A stretch of 64,000 nucleotides of DNA from Corynebacterium crudilactis (GTDB lineage: Bacteria > Actinomycetota > Actinomycetes > Mycobacteriales > Mycobacteriaceae). Both the position numbers and the translations under genes were made by a program. The notes under the pieces were generated by a model, which did no database searches, was not told the origin of the DNA, and saw only the letters and a list, made by a program, of their open reading frames with translations. Location: positions 509,358 through 573,357 of the forward strand of contig NZ_CP015622.1 in NCBI RefSeq assembly GCF_001643015.1, in the 5' to 3' direction. This document shows, one piece after another, positions 8,655 through 17,860 of this stretch. How positions within the stretch are numbered: position 1 is the first letter of the stretch; each line of letters opens with the position of its first letter.

Positions 8655-10097
8655 ATTTCTGATTCAGCAGCCCAGGCCACCCAAAAGGTGGAACAGCCTC
8701 ATTTGAAGCGTGGCCTGAGCAATCGCCACCTTCAGCTCATCGCCATCGGCGGAGCTATCGGCACAGGTTTGTTCATGGGCTCAGGAAAAACCATTTCCGT
8801 GGCTGGCCCTTCTGTAATTTTGGTATACGCCATCATTGGTTTCATGCTCTTCTTCGTCATGCGAGCCATGGGAGAGCTGCTGCTAGCCAACCTGAATTAC
8901 AAATCTTTGCGCGATGCAGTCTCTGATATTTTAGGCCCAGCTGCAGGATTTATCACTGGCTGGACGTATTGGTTCTGTTGGATCGCCACCGGCATGGCAG
9001 ACATTGTGGCGATCACTGGTTACACCCAATATTGGTGGCCACAGATTCCATTGTGGCTCCCCGGAGTACTCACCATCTTGGTGATGTTTGCCTTAAACCT
9101 TGCTGCTGTTCGCCTTTTCGGCGAAATGGAATTTTGGTTCGCCATCATCAAAATTGTGGCTATCGTGGCATTGATCGGCGTCGGATTCTTTATGGTGGTT
9201 ACTGCTTTTGAATCTCCAAGCGGAAGCACTGCCAAATTTAGTAATTTGATTGAACACGGTGGGTTTTTCCCCAATGGCATCACAGGATTCTTAGCTGGCT
9301 TCCAAATTGCTATTTTCGCTTTTGTCGGAATTGAACTAGCAGGAACTGCCGCAGCTGAGACAGAAAATCCCACTAAGACTTTGCCTCGCGCAATCAATTC
9401 CATTCCGATTCGCATCGTGGTGTTTTATGTCTTGGCTTTGGCTGTCATTATGATGGTCACGCCGTGGAATCAAGTCAGTGAAGATAACAGCCCATTTGTG
9501 CAGATGTTTGCATTGGCAGGCATCCCTGCCGCAGCGGGCATGATCAATTTCGTGGTGATCACCTCTGCAGCATCCTCTGCCAACAGTGGTATTTTCTCCA
9601 CTTCCCGCATGCTTTATGGTCTGTCTTTGGAGGGTGCTGCACCTAAACGCTGGAGTTTGCTCTCGAAGAATCTGGTGCCAGCCCGTGGACTTATATTTTC
9701 TGTTATTTGTTTGATTCCAGCAGTGGGATTGCTTTACGCAGGCGGCACTGTCATTGAGGCCTTTACGCTGATTACCACGGTATCTTCGGTGCTGTTCATG
9801 GTGGTGTGGTCCTATATTTTGGTGGCTTATATTGTGTACCGCCGCACCAAGCCTGAATTACACAAAACGTCCGCATTCAAGATGCCCGGTGGCATCACAA
9901 TGGCGGTGGTGGTGTTGGTATTTTTCGCAGCCATGTTGGTAGTGCTGTCCCTGGAACCCGATACTCGCGCAGCGTTGATTGCAACACCAGTATGGTTTGT
10001 TATTTTGGGTGCGGGCTGGCTGGCCATTGGCGGCGCAAAGGGTGCACAACGTCGCAGTCAGATTAGTTCTGGCACCGCTGGCCAAGACTCCCACTAA
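8655..10097 (+). CDS. Amino-acid permease, APC family (CycA/AnsP-like), likely ATT start
   Basis: A polytopic transporter with about 12 hydrophobic segments and the amino-acid-permease signature near the N-terminus ([17 protein letters not shown]), followed by [18 protein letters not shown]. It is closest in style to D-Ser/D-Ala/Gly or aromatic amino-acid proton symporters. The start is unusual. A strong site, GGAG (8644-8647), sits 7 nt before an in-frame ATT at 8655, which adds residues [10 protein letters not shown] before the first conventional start, GTG 8688. That GTG lacks a good ribosome binding site. Substrate uncertain. Confidence 0.82.
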   Translation: MSDSAAQATQKVEQPHLKRGLSNRHLQLIAIGGAIGTGLFMGSGKTISVAGPSVILVYAIIGFMLFFVMRAMGELLLANLNYKSLRDAVSDILGPAAGFITGWTYWFCWIATGMADIVAITGYTQYWWPQIPLWLPGVLTILVMFALNLAAVRLFGEMEFWFAIIKIVAIVALIGVGFFMVVTAFESPSGSTAKFSNLIEHGGFFPNGITGFLAGFQIAIFAFVGIELAGTAAAETENPTKTLPRAINSIPIRIVVFYVLALAVIMMVTPWNQVSEDNSPFVQMFALAGIPAAAGMINFVVITSAASSANSGIFSTSRMLYGLSLEGAAPKRWSLLSKNLVPARGLIFSVICLIPAVGLLYAGGTVIEAFTLITTVSSVLFMVVWSYILVAYIVYRRTKPELHKTSAFKMPGGITMAVVVLVFFAAMLVVLSLEPDTRAALIATPVWFVILGAGWLAIGGAKGAQRRSQISSGTAGQDSH

Positions 10098-10118
10098 TGC
10101 CTTCTGTGGACACTGGGT

Positions 10119-10124
10119 TAGACT
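10119..10124 (+). promoter_or_regulatory. -10 box of leaderless menG
   Basis: TAGACT ends 7 nt before the GTG start at 10132. It is the same hexamer and spacing as at menD. Confidence 0.6.
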
Positions 10125-10131
10125 GAAGCGC

Positions 10132-10824
10132 GTGGCTAAGGCATCTTTGGATAAGGACCCCTTCGACGTAGCGTCAATGTTTGATGACGTCGGAAAGAAC
10201 TACGATCTCACCAATACGGTGCTTTCTTTTGGTCAGGATCGTATGTGGCGAAAGCGCACGAGGCAGCGCTTGGACCTCAAACCAGGGGAGCGGGTCTTGG
10301 ATCTTGCTGCTGGAACTGCAGTGTCTACTGAAGAGCTCGCAAAATCCGGTGCATGGTGTGTCGCGTGTGATTTCTCCCAGGGCATGCTGGCTGCCGGCAA
10401 AGACCGCGCAGTGCCAAAGGTTGTGGGCGATGGCATGAAACTGCCTTTCGCAGACAACAGCTTTGACGCCGTGACCATCTCTTATGGTCTGCGTAATATT
10501 CATGATTTCCGCGCTGGTCTGCGGGAAATGGCACGCGTGACCAAACCTGGCGGACGCCTGACCGTGGCGGAATTTTCGACCCCAGTGATTCCGGTATTTG
10601 GCACTGTGTACAAGGAATACTTGATGCGTTTGCTGCCACAGGTGGCGCGCGCAGTGTCCTCTAATCCGGAGGCTTATATTTACCTCGCCGATTCCATCCG
10701 TGCATGGCCTGGCCAGGCGGAACTTGCCCGCGAGATCAACCTCAACGGCTGGTCAGATTGTGGCTGGCAGAACCTGACCTTCGGCATCGTGGCTTTGCAC
10801 TCTGCCATCAAGCCGGAGAACTAG
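10132..10824 (+). CDS. menG: Demethylmenaquinone methyltransferase
   Basis: The UbiE/MenG family transfers methyl from SAM to demethylmenaquinone, the last step of the core pathway. The 230 residues start [25 protein letters not shown], the usual MenG N-terminus. They contain SAM motif I ([12 protein letters not shown], about 55-66), [26 protein letters not shown] and [12 protein letters not shown]. The GTG start has no ribosome binding site but a TAGACT -10 box 7 nt upstream. The stop overlaps that of the convergent menJ-like gene within a shared CTAG. Confidence 0.92.
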   Translation: MAKASLDKDPFDVASMFDDVGKNYDLTNTVLSFGQDRMWRKRTRQRLDLKPGERVLDLAAGTAVSTEELAKSGAWCVACDFSQGMLAAGKDRAVPKVVGDGMKLPFADNSFDAVTISYGLRNIHDFRAGLREMARVTKPGGRLTVAEFSTPVIPVFGTVYKEYLMRLLPQVARAVSSNPEAYIYLADSIRAWPGQAELAREINLNGWSDCGWQNLTFGIVALHSAIKPEN

Positions 10825-12086
10825 AGAGTCGAATCCCATAGCGGGGAGCCTTTGCGCGCCCAGCTGATGGTGGAACCTGCCGCCTGCCAACTGCGGGCGA
10901 GCAGGTCTTTATCTTCCTCAGTGATGAGATTGCCCATCAAACGCGCAGCTGCAGGCATGATGGCCTTTTGTAATGGCCCCCGGAATGCAAGTGGCCCGGT
11001 CATTGGCAAAAACTGCGGATAGGTAAGCAGTCGCGCCGCGGTGCGCGCCAACATAAACGTCTCACCATAAGCCGCGCGTAAAGCATCTGGCCAGACCAGC
11101 GTCAGATCGAGCTTGGGGTTTTCCACGAGCTTTTCGACGGCCATCGCTGCGGTTTCCATGCCATAGTCGATGCCTTCACCGTTGAGCGGATTCACACAGG
11201 CGGCGGAATCACCGATCAGCATCCAGTTCGCACCGGCCACATTCGACACCGCGCCGCCCATCGGCAGCAGGGCAGAGGCAACGTCGCGCTCTGGCCCAAG
11301 TTGCCATGCTTCTCGACGTTGCTGCGCATAGAAACTCAACAGTTTCTTGGTATTGATCTTGGCAGGACGCTTATCTGTGGATAGTGCACCACAACCTACA
11401 TTCACTGTGCCGTTACCCAATGGGAAGATCCAGCCATAACCAGGTTGAACAGTGCCTTCCTCATCGCGCAATTCCAGATGTGAATGAATCCACGGCTCAT
11501 CGGACAGCGGAGTTTCACAGTAGGCACGCGCTGCGATTCCATAGACCTCATCACGATGCCACTGTCTGCCCAGTTTTTTACCAAACGGTGAGCGCACACC
11601 ATCGGCAACAATCACGTGCGCAGCTTTCACGGTTTTTTCTTCACCGCCGTGATTAATCACCACAGCGTCGATAGAATTTCCGCTCAAAATTGGGTCTTGA
11701 GCAACTGCATTTTCCCAGGTGGTTACTTCCTCATGGGATTGCGCCAGTCGGAAGAGTAGATCATCAAACTCTATGCGCGCCATCGCGGAGCCCTTATTAG
11801 TGAAATATGTCTCCGGCCATGGAGCTTCCACAGAGCCACCAAAGCCATGGAGTTTCAAACCTTTATTGAAGTAACTTCCCGTGACTTGATCCGCAATACC
11901 CAGTAGTTCTAGCTGGTGAATTGCTCGGGGAGTGAGCCCATCGCCACAGGTTTTATCCCGCGGGAAGGAGGAGGCGTCGATAAGCAATGTTTGAAGCCCT
12001 GCCCTGGCCGCATGGACGGCAGCACTGGCTCCGGAAGGGCCAGCACCGATAATCAACACATCAAAAGTTGTAGACACGTACTCCAT
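10821..12086 (-). CDS. menJ: Geranylgeranyl reductase family FAD oxidoreductase, MenJ-like
   Basis: A 421-residue flavoprotein. The dinucleotide fold [22 protein letters not shown] lies at the N-terminus, followed by [10 protein letters not shown] near 47 and the second FAD motif [22 protein letters not shown]. In mycobacteria the equivalent gene between menG and a polyprenyl synthase (MenJ, Rv0561c) saturates one isoprene of menaquinone. The same neighbours here support that role, and C. glutamicum is known to make dihydrogenated menaquinones. The start is taken at ATG 12084-12086; an in-frame GTG three codons later is possible. Confidence 0.8.
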   Translation of the reverse strand: MEYVSTTFDVLIIGAGPSGASAAVHAARAGLQTLLIDASSFPRDKTCGDGLTPRAIHQLELLGIADQVTGSYFNKGLKLHGFGGSVEAPWPETYFTNKGSAMARIEFDDLLFRLAQSHEEVTTWENAVAQDPILSGNSIDAVVINHGGEEKTVKAAHVIVADGVRSPFGKKLGRQWHRDEVYGIAARAYCETPLSDEPWIHSHLELRDEEGTVQPGYGWIFPLGNGTVNVGCGALSTDKRPAKINTKKLLSFYAQQRREAWQLGPERDVASALLPMGGAVSNVAGANWMLIGDSAACVNPLNGEGIDYGMETAAMAVEKLVENPKLDLTLVWPDALRAAYGETFMLARTAARLLTYPQFLPMTGPLAFRGPLQKAIMPAAARLMGNLITEEDKDLLARSWQAAGSTISWARKGSPLWDSTL

Positions 12087-12228
12087 TGTCTCAGGATTAA
12101 GCCCCGGAAGACTAACCCAAGGTGCTTCAAGGGGCTTCCGTGGACTACGGTTAATTGAAAAGCTTTATGTCCATTTCACTGGATTCACTTCAATTGAATC
12201 CACACTCGATTACCAAAGGTAGCGATGA

Positions 12229-13281
12229 ATGAGTAGCGGCCGAACCGTTCCAACCCGTTCCCACGGGCTCGGAAAAGAAGGTGTTTCCACCAAAGGAGCA
12301 TCTCAGGGCGAGTTTGGTGACCCCGAGCTAACGGCCAGGATCAACGATGCAATGGTGCAGGTAGAAAACCAACTGCATGCCGAGCTTTCCTCTGGGGAAG
12401 ACTTCCTCGTAGACAAGATCATGCATCTAACACGAGCTGGCGGCAAACGATTCCGCCCGATGTTCGCACTCCTGGCATCCCAGTTCGGTGAGAAACCACT
12501 TTCCGATCAAGTCATCAAAGCTGCAGTCGTAGTCGAGGTCACACACCTAGCGACGCTCTATCACGACGATGTTATGGATGAAGCCACCATGCGTCGAGGC
12601 GTACCAAGCGCCAACGCACGCTGGGACAACTCTGTTGCCATTCTTGCCGGCGATATCTTGCTGGCACGTGCATCCCGCATCATGAGTGAACTGGGCACTG
12701 AAACCGTTGCACATTTCGCGGAAACCTTCGAAGAGCTCGTCACCGGACAAATGCGCGAAACCGTAGGACCACGTGACTCCGATCCAATCGAGCACTACAC
12801 CAACGTTATCCGCGAAAAAACCGGAGTCCTCATCGCTTCTGCCGGCTACTTGGGCTCCATGCATGCCGGGGCAGCACCAGAACACATTGCTGCTCTGAAA
12901 AACTTTGGCTCCGCAGTTGGCATGATCTTCCAGATCGTCGATGACATCATCGATATCTTCTCCGAAACCCACGAATCCGGTAAAACTCCCGGAACAGATC
13001 TCCGTGAAGGTGTATTCACCCTCCCCGTGCTCTACGCGCTTCGTGAAGACAACCCTGTGGGCGAAGAACTGCGTTCCATCCTCACTGGACCAATCGAAGA
13101 CGACGATACCGTTAATCACGTCCTAGAACTCCTCTCACAGTCCGGTGGACGCGAAGCAGCCCTCAAGGACATTCATCACTATATGGACGTCGCCAACGCC
13201 GAACTCGACCGCCTCCCAGATAATTCCGCCAAGGAAGCCCTCCGGGAACTAGCCAAACTTTCTATCAAGCGCGTCGGTTAA
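12229..13281 (+). CDS. ispB: Polyprenyl diphosphate synthase (long chain, trans)
   Basis: This enzyme makes the prenyl side chain (about C40-C50) for menaquinone by head-to-tail condensation of isopentenyl diphosphate. Of the 350 residues, GGKRFRP (71-77), the first Asp-rich motif LYHDDVMDEATMRRG (DDVMD 113-117) and the second, FQIVDDIIDIF near 236, are all present. The first about 30 residues are a polar extension. ATG 12229 has AGG about 9 nt upstream. It is divergent from the menJ-like reductase and is followed by the tRNA-Tyr gene. Confidence 0.9.
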   Translation: MSSGRTVPTRSHGLGKEGVSTKGASQGEFGDPELTARINDAMVQVENQLHAELSSGEDFLVDKIMHLTRAGGKRFRPMFALLASQFGEKPLSDQVIKAAVVVEVTHLATLYHDDVMDEATMRRGVPSANARWDNSVAILAGDILLARASRIMSELGTETVAHFAETFEELVTGQMRETVGPRDSDPIEHYTNVIREKTGVLIASAGYLGSMHAGAAPEHIAALKNFGSAVGMIFQIVDDIIDIFSETHESGKTPGTDLREGVFTLPVLYALREDNPVGEELRSILTGPIEDDDTVNHVLELLSQSGGREAALKDIHHYMDVANAELDRLPDNSAKEALRELAKLSIKRVG

Positions 13282-13367
13282 CCCCTCATTTCCACCACTT
13301 AACCTGCCGATTTGCATTGTAGGCAGGGGTTCATAGTAAAGTATGAGGCGCACCAAATGAGGTGCTC

Positions 13368-13450
13368 GCCAGATTGCCCGAGCGGCCAATGGGAGCGGAC
13401 TGTAAATCCGTCGGCTTGCGCCTACGTAGGTTCGAATCCTACATCTGGCA
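13368..13450 (+). tRNA. tRNA-Tyr (GTA)
   Basis: Acceptor arms GCCAGAT (13368-13374) and ATCTGGC (13443-13449) pair perfectly, with discriminator A. The anticodon GTA is at 13402-13404. A long variable arm follows, as expected for class II tRNA-Tyr, and the T-loop TTCGAAT is present. Confidence 0.96.
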
Positions 13451-13455
13451 CAATC

Positions 13456-13494
13456 ACCCGCTGAACTTTCTTCGGAAAGTTCAGCGGGTTTTTG
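13456..13494 (+). terminator. Terminator after tRNA-Tyr
   Basis: A perfect 15-bp stem (13456-13470 with 13475-13489), TTCG tetraloop, then a T run. Confidence 0.93.
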
Positions 13495-13754
13495 CATTCC
13501 GCTTTCAAGAAGGTCTGGACTGGGAATTTTTGTGTGTGGGCTTTTTTTATCTGCGGAAGTGCGGGATCTTGGCCTTAAGGAGCGCTCCGAGGACAATTCA
13601 GGGTCTTAGGGTTCGACTTCACAAGGAAAATCTGGAAAATCATACTGAAGTCGAGCGTTAGGGCCGGTATGGGCCACCATATGAACCTTGGGGCTAGTTG
13701 AGGGGAGGTTGCATCACTTCAAGAGGGTTGAAAAGTAGGGTTTAACCTGCAATT
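13495..13754. other. Intergenic region between tRNA-Tyr and tRNA-Thr
   Basis: No gene is supported here. The stretch holds one copy (13614-13654) of a dispersed inverted repeat described separately. Confidence 0.5.
13614..13654. repeat. Dispersed 41-bp imperfect inverted repeat, copy A
   Basis: The ends CGACTTCA and TGAAGTCG are inverted copies of one another. The 41-bp unit aligns over its full length with 23587-23627, sharing both ends and a central GAAAATC-like core. Confidence 0.6.
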
Positions 13755-13782
13755 TTGTGTTTTATAAAGTTCGGGCTATTCT
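13755..13782 (+). promoter_or_regulatory. Promoter of the first tRNA-Thr unit
   Basis: TTGTGT (13755-13760) and TATTCT (13777-13782) are separated by 16 nt. The second unit has an equivalent pair, TTGTGT (14068-14073) and TAAAGT (14092-14097), with 18-nt spacing. Confidence 0.45.
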
Positions 13783-13790
13783 ACTTAAGA

Positions 13791-13908
13791 CTTCAACGGA
13801 ACACAGCCTGACTGTTTTCATTAGAGGTTGATGCCCCCTTAGCTCAGTCGGTAGAGCGTTTCCATGGTAAGGAAAAGGTCAACAGTTCGATTCTGTTAGG
13901 GGGCTCTT
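13791..13908 (+). repeat. Tandem tRNA-Thr repeat, unit 1
   Basis: 118 bp, identical to 14106-14223 except one A/G difference in the leader. It includes 42 bp upstream of the tRNA, so the duplication is not limited to the gene. Confidence 0.9.
13833..13905 (+). tRNA. tRNA-Thr (GGT), copy 1
   Basis: Acceptor GCCCCCT pairs with AGGGGGC (13898-13904). The anticodon loop ATGGTAA gives GGT at 13866-13868. T-arm TTCGATT present. 73 nt. Confidence 0.95.
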
Positions 13909-14105
13909 TTGCATTTCTGGACTATCTTCCAGACCTTTTTAAGATACAAGGGGCGAAAGTGCTGATCTTAAGGATTGGTGCAGGAACCTGGAATCTTGAT
14001 GGGTAGATTGCTGATGCAAAGCATTCGGGAGGGTTTTAGCCCGGAAAACCTATGGCTTCCTGCAGATTTGTGTTGCGGTAGCGGTTCGGGTTAAAGTTCT
14101 AAAGG

Positions 14106-14223
14106 CTTCAACGGAACACAGCCTGGCTGTTTTCATTAGAGGTTGATGCCCCCTTAGCTCAGTCGGTAGAGCGTTTCCATGGTAAGGAAAAGGTCAACAG
14201 TTCGATTCTGTTAGGGGGCTCTG
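14106..14223 (+). repeat. Tandem tRNA-Thr repeat, unit 2
   Basis: Second copy of the 118-bp unit, 315 bp downstream of the first. Confidence 0.9.
14148..14220 (+). tRNA. tRNA-Thr (GGT), copy 2
   Basis: Identical in all 73 bases to the copy at 13833-13905, with the same anticodon GGT. Confidence 0.95.
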
Positions 14224-14258
14224 TTGCTTTTAATCTCGCAAGAGATGTTGAGCAATGT

Positions 14259-14330
14259 GGCGGTGTAGCTCAGTGGTAGAGCAAGCGACTCATAATCGCT
14301 GTGTCGCGAGTTCAATTCTCGCCATCGCTA
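14259..14330 (+). tRNA. tRNA-Met (CAT), elongator type
   Basis: Acceptor GGCGGTG pairs with CATCGCT using two G-U pairs. Anticodon loop CTCATAA gives CAT, and the T-stem is GCGAG/CTCGC. The lack of an initiator-type acceptor suggests an elongator. A lysidine-modified tRNA-Ile (CAU) cannot be excluded from sequence alone. Confidence 0.88.
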
Positions 14331-14359
14331 CCGCGGAAGGTCTCAGTACTGAGATGGAG

Positions 14360-14402
14360 CCGCTTCTAACTACAAATTATTGAAGCTAGAAGCGGTATTT
14401 TC
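14360..14402 (+). terminator. Terminator after tRNA-Met
   Basis: A 9-bp stem CCGCTTCTA/TAGAAGCGG (14360-14368 with 14387-14395) followed by a T-rich run. A 14-bp palindrome (TCTCAGTACTGAGA) lies just before it at 14341-14354. Confidence 0.7.
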
Positions 14403-14442
14403 GCAAATTTGCAGGTTGGTGGTAACATCTCCTGTGTTGCAG

Positions 14443-14515
14443 AGGGGCGTAGCTCAATTGGCAGAGCAACGGTCTCCAAAACCGTAGGTTGCAGGTTCGA
14501 TTCCTGTCGCCCCTG
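14443..14515 (+). tRNA. tRNA-Trp (CCA)
   Basis: Acceptor AGGGGCG pairs with CGCCCCT, with discriminator G. The anticodon CCA is at 14476-14478. A possible -10 (TAACAT) lies near 14423. Confidence 0.95.
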
Positions 14516-14521
14516 CAAAAT

Positions 14522-14567
14522 AATCACCCTTGACCTGATTGAATCAGGTCAAGGGTGATTTGTTTTC
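14522..14567 (+). terminator. Terminator after tRNA-Trp
   Basis: A near-perfect 39-nt palindrome (14522-14560) that reads AATCACCCTTGACCTGATT on one arm, followed by TTTT. The remaining 260 bases up to secE hold its promoter region and no supported gene. Confidence 0.9.
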
Positions 14568-14830
14568 TTCAGAGTTATTCGCACTTTATTCCCACAATTG
14601 GGATGAGCGGATAAGTGGCGTGCGGATGGAAACCTGGAAAGATTTGAGCTGTGATATTCACCGATATGCGCCCGTGAAATCACAGTGCAGATGTTTGCTA
14701 GATATTGCGAGGGTTCGCGGAATTAATGTACTCTCAAAGGTTGAACACAGGGCTGCGATTGTGCTGGATCATATGTCTGCACGAAAAACTCTTATCGCCC
14801 CTGGATGAGAAGTGATTTTTGAGGAGTGCT

Positions 14831-15169
14831 GTGAGCGACGAGCAGAATTCTGGCGTAGGCGGAACATCTCGCCCAACTGGTAAGCGCCAGCTGTCGGGTG
14901 CAGCTACTACCTCTACCTCCTCGTACGAGGCTAAGCAGGTATCTTCGCCAAAGAAGTCGTCTGATTCAAGCGATTCAAAGCCTGGTGGGGGCGTTGTCTC
15001 GTTCTTGCCTGAGGTTGTAGGGGAAGTCCGTAAGGTTATCTGGCCTACCGCTCGTCAGATGGTTATTTACACCCTGGTTGTTTTGGGATTCTTGGTTATC
15101 CTGACTGCTTTGGTCTCGAGCGTGGATTTCGTGGCCGGCCTTGGAGTTGAGAAGATTCTTAGTCCGTAG
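14831..15169 (+). CDS. secE: Preprotein translocase subunit SecE
   Basis: SecE is an essential part of the SecYEG channel in the cytoplasmic membrane. The 112 residues have a long polar N-terminal region rich in Ser/Thr/Lys. The conserved EVRKVIWPTARQMVIYTLVV block follows, running into a single membrane helix at about residues 80-105. The start is GTG 14831 with GAGGAG just upstream. A terminator separates it from nusG, which is unlike the usual tight secE-nusG coupling. Confidence 0.93.
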   Translation: MSDEQNSGVGGTSRPTGKRQLSGAATTSTSSYEAKQVSSPKKSSDSSDSKPGGGVVSFLPEVVGEVRKVIWPTARQMVIYTLVVLGFLVILTALVSSVDFVAGLGVEKILSP

Positions 15170-15195
15170 GTAGGATGTGTAACATCTTTTAAAAG

Positions 15196-15233
15196 TCCCG
15201 CTGGTTCCCTTGAGGAACCGGCGGGATAATTTA
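15196..15233 (+). terminator. Terminator between secE and nusG
   Basis: A 13-bp stem (15196-15208 with 15214-15226), CTTGA loop, then an AT-rich tract. The T run is weak, so it may attenuate rather than stop transcription. Confidence 0.75.
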
Positions 15234-15386
15234 TTGCTCAGGTGGTCGGTTCGGGGTAGTGGATGTAATTGGTTGTTTGTCGCAGTAGCATGGGACAAAA
15301 GCTGTAGATGACATGTTGCATCCCCTGCGTTGGCTGATTTTTAAGCTGGGTTGAGGGTCGATATATAGGTTTGGAGAACACGCATT

Positions 15387-16310
15387 ATGAGCGATGAGAA
15401 CATCAACGAGTTTGATCTTGCAGAAGAGTTTGCGCAGGACGAAGATTTTGATATTGCTGCAGGCTTCAGCGATGAATTCGAAGACGCTGACTTGGAAGCT
15501 GGCGAAGAAGCACTAGCAGAAGCGCCAGAAGAAGCACTTGAAGAGTCACTGGAGGAAGCGCCAGCAGAAGCTCCGGCAGAAGCGCCAGAAGAAGATGTTG
15601 AGGCTGACAGCCTTGCTCAGGCTGCTGCGGCTCTTGGTGATACCGAAGAGCAGGATGCTGACGCGGAGTACAAGGCTCGTCTGCGTAAGTTCACTCGTGA
15701 GCTGAAGAAGCAGCCTGGTGCTTGGTACATCATTCAGTGCTACTCCGGCTACGAGAACAAGGTGAAGGCTAACCTTGATATGCGTGCTCAGACCCTTGAG
15801 GTTGAGGATGACATCTTCGAGGTTGTTGTTCCTATCGAACAGGTCACTGAGATTCGTGACGGTAAGCGCAAGCTCGTTAAGCGCAAGCTGCTGCCAGGCT
15901 ATGTTCTCGTTCGCATGGAGATGAACGACCGCGTGTGGTCTGTTGTTCGCGATACTCCTGGTGTGACCAGCTTCGTGGGGAACGAAGGCAACGCAACTCC
16001 AGTGAAGCACCGCGATGTTGCTAAGTTCCTGATGCCTCAGGAGCAGGCTGTTGTTACCGGTGAAGCTGCGGCTGCTGCTAACGAAGGCGAGCAGGTTGTT
16101 GCAATGCCTACCGATAATAAGAAGCCACAGATTGCTGTTGACTTCCAGGTCGGCGAGGCTGTCACCATCTTGACCGGCGCATTCGCTTCCGTGTCTGCAA
16201 CGATTTCCTCTATTGACCCAGAGACCCAGAAGATTGAAGCACTTGTTTCCATCTTCGGCCGTGAGACCCCGGTTGACCTTAGCTTTGATCAGGTTGAAAA
16301 GGTCAGCTAG
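15387..16310 (+). CDS. nusG: Transcription termination/antitermination protein NusG
   Basis: NusG binds RNA polymerase and links it to Rho or the ribosome. The NGN domain begins around residue 111 (AWYIIQCYSGYENKVKANL) and continues through GYVLVRMEMND and VRDTPGVTSFVG. The KOW domain is near residues 250-285 (FQVGEAVTILTGAFASVSATI). The 307 residues are longer than enterobacterial NusG because of an acidic N-terminal extension of about 100 residues, rich in Ala/Glu/Pro repeats (EAPEEA, EAPAEAPAEAPEE). ATG 15387 follows GGAG. Confidence 0.95.
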   Translation: MSDENINEFDLAEEFAQDEDFDIAAGFSDEFEDADLEAGEEALAEAPEEALEESLEEAPAEAPAEAPEEDVEADSLAQAAAALGDTEEQDADAEYKARLRKFTRELKKQPGAWYIIQCYSGYENKVKANLDMRAQTLEVEDDIFEVVVPIEQVTEIRDGKRKLVKRKLLPGYVLVRMEMNDRVWSVVRDTPGVTSFVGNEGNATPVKHRDVAKFLMPQEQAVVTGEAAAAANEGEQVVAMPTDNKKPQIAVDFQVGEAVTILTGAFASVSATISSIDPETQKIEALVSIFGRETPVDLSFDQVEKVS

Positions 16311-16336
16311 TCCGCAGCTTGTACATCTTTTTCAAG

Positions 16337-16384
16337 CCCGCACTTCCATGCCTACTTTTAAGGCTTTGGATGTGCGGGTTTTTG
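16337..16384 (+). terminator. Terminator after nusG
   Basis: CCCGCAC (16337-16343) pairs with GTGCGGG (16372-16378), with an additional inner CCA/TGG pairing, followed by TTTTT. Confidence 0.8.
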
Positions 16385-16568
16385 CGTGTAGGGTAGATAA
16401 CCGCGTGTTTTTAAAATACGCTCAAAAACATTCATCCCCGGTGGCCCGGTTACATAAAGATCAACTTCCTCCAATCGAGGTAGTTGTAGTGGGACCGAGC
16501 ATCCGGACGGTTACATATGGGGTTTCATCGTCCCAGGCGTAATCGGTAACACGGAAGCAGGTTAAACG

Positions 16569-17006
16569 ATGGCTCCTAAGAAGAAGAAGAAGGTCTCCGG
16601 CCTCATCAAGCTCCAGATCAACGCTGGACAGGCAAACCCTGCTCCTCCAGTTGGTCCAGCACTTGGTGCTCACGGCGTCAACATCATGGAGTTCTGCAAG
16701 GCTTACAACGCTGCGACTGAAAACCAGCGCGGCAACGTTGTTCCTGTTGAGATCACCGTCTACGAAGATCGTTCATTCGATTTCAAGCTGAAGACTCCTC
16801 CAGCTGCAAAGCTTCTGCTCAAGGCTGCTGGCCTGCAGAAGGGCTCCGGCGTTCCTCACACCGATAAGGTCGGCAAGGTTTCCATGGCTCAGGTTCGCGA
16901 GATCGCTGAGACCAAGAAGGAAGACCTGAACGCACGCGACATCGACGCAGCTGCGAAGATTATCGCTGGTACCGCTCGTTCCATGGGCATCACCGTCGAA
17001 GGCTAA
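16569..17006 (+). CDS. rplK: 50S ribosomal protein L11
   Basis: L11 forms the GTPase-associated centre with 23S rRNA and L10. The 145 residues include [34 protein letters not shown], the proline-rich N-domain signature, and the C-terminal RNA-binding [17 protein letters not shown] 16569 is preceded by a GGTTAAACG leader. Long spacing from nusG and the terminator in between suggest a separate promoter. rplA follows after 90 nt. Confidence 0.97.
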
Positions 17007-17096
17007 TTAGCCACCTGGCTAGTTTCATCAAAGTTTCACGTGGCAGGGCCAGCTCCGGCCCGTTAAACCACAAAATTCCATGAAAGGGAATTTCTA

Positions 17097-17807
17097 ATGA
17101 GCAAGAACTCAAAGGCTTACCGCGCAGCGGCAGAGAAGATCGACGCTGGTCGCGTCTACTCCCCAATCGAGGCTGCTGGCCTTGTCAAGGAGACCTCCTC
17201 CAAGAACTACGACGCTTCCGTCGACGTAGCTATCCGCCTGGGCGTTGACCCACGTAAGGCTGATCAGCTTGTTCGTGGCACCGTCTCCCTGCCAAACGGC
17301 ACCGGTAAGACCGTTCGCGTTGCTGTGTTCGCACAGGGCGAGAAGGCAACCGAGGCTGAGGCTGCTGGCGCTGACTTCGTTGGCACCGACGAGCTCGTCG
17401 AGAAGATCCAGGGTGGCTGGACCGACTTCGACGTTGCTATTGCAACCCCTGACCAGATGGCTAAGATCGGCCGCATCGCTCGTGTCCTGGGCCCACGTGG
17501 TCTGATGCCAAACCCTAAGACTGGCACCGTCACCAACGATGTTGCTAAGGCTATCGAAGAGGTCAAGGGCGGAAAGATCTCTTTCCGCGTTGATAAGGCT
17601 TCTAACCTGCACGCTGCTATTGGTAAGGCTTCCTTCGACGAGAAGGCTTTGGCTCAGAACTACGGTGCTCTCCTCGATGAGATCATCCGTATCAAGCCTT
17701 CTTCTTCCAAGGGCATCTACATCAAGCGCGTTACCCTGTCTTCCACCACCGGTCCTGGTGTTGAGGTCGACACTCACGTAACCAAGAACTACGCAGGCGA
17801 AGCATAA
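17097..17807 (+). CDS. rplA: 50S ribosomal protein L1
   Basis: L1 forms the mobile L1 stalk and in many bacteria represses its own operon. The 236 residues show the L1 signatures [31 protein letters not shown] and the C-terminal [31 protein letters not shown] gives the ribosome binding site. The transcript ends at the strong terminator 17 nt downstream. Confidence 0.97.
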   Translation: MSKNSKAYRAAAEKIDAGRVYSPIEAAGLVKETSSKNYDASVDVAIRLGVDPRKADQLVRGTVSLPNGTGKTVRVAVFAQGEKATEAEAAGADFVGTDELVEKIQGGWTDFDVAIATPDQMAKIGRIARVLGPRGLMPNPKTGTVTNDVAKAIEEVKGGKISFRVDKASNLHAAIGKASFDEKALAQNYGALLDEIIRIKPSSSKGIYIKRVTLSSTTGPGVEVDTHVTKNYAGEA

Positions 17808-17823
17808 GCTTCTTCCTCCGTTT

Positions 17824-17860
17824 AAGGCTCCCAATGCTTTGCATTGGGAGCCTTTTCTTT
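17824..17860 (+). terminator. Terminator of rplK-rplA
   Basis: A perfect 14-bp stem (17824-17837 with 17841-17854), TTT loop, then TTTTCTTTTT. Confidence 0.93.

Noticed and set aside
13614..14402. tRNA cluster as a phage or island attachment site
   Set aside because: No integrase, transposase or direct att repeat is present; the Thr duplication explains the repeats.
14539..14808. 89-codon frame between tRNA-Trp and secE
   Set aside because: It begins inside the tRNA-Trp terminator hairpin and has no ribosome binding site or protein-like composition.
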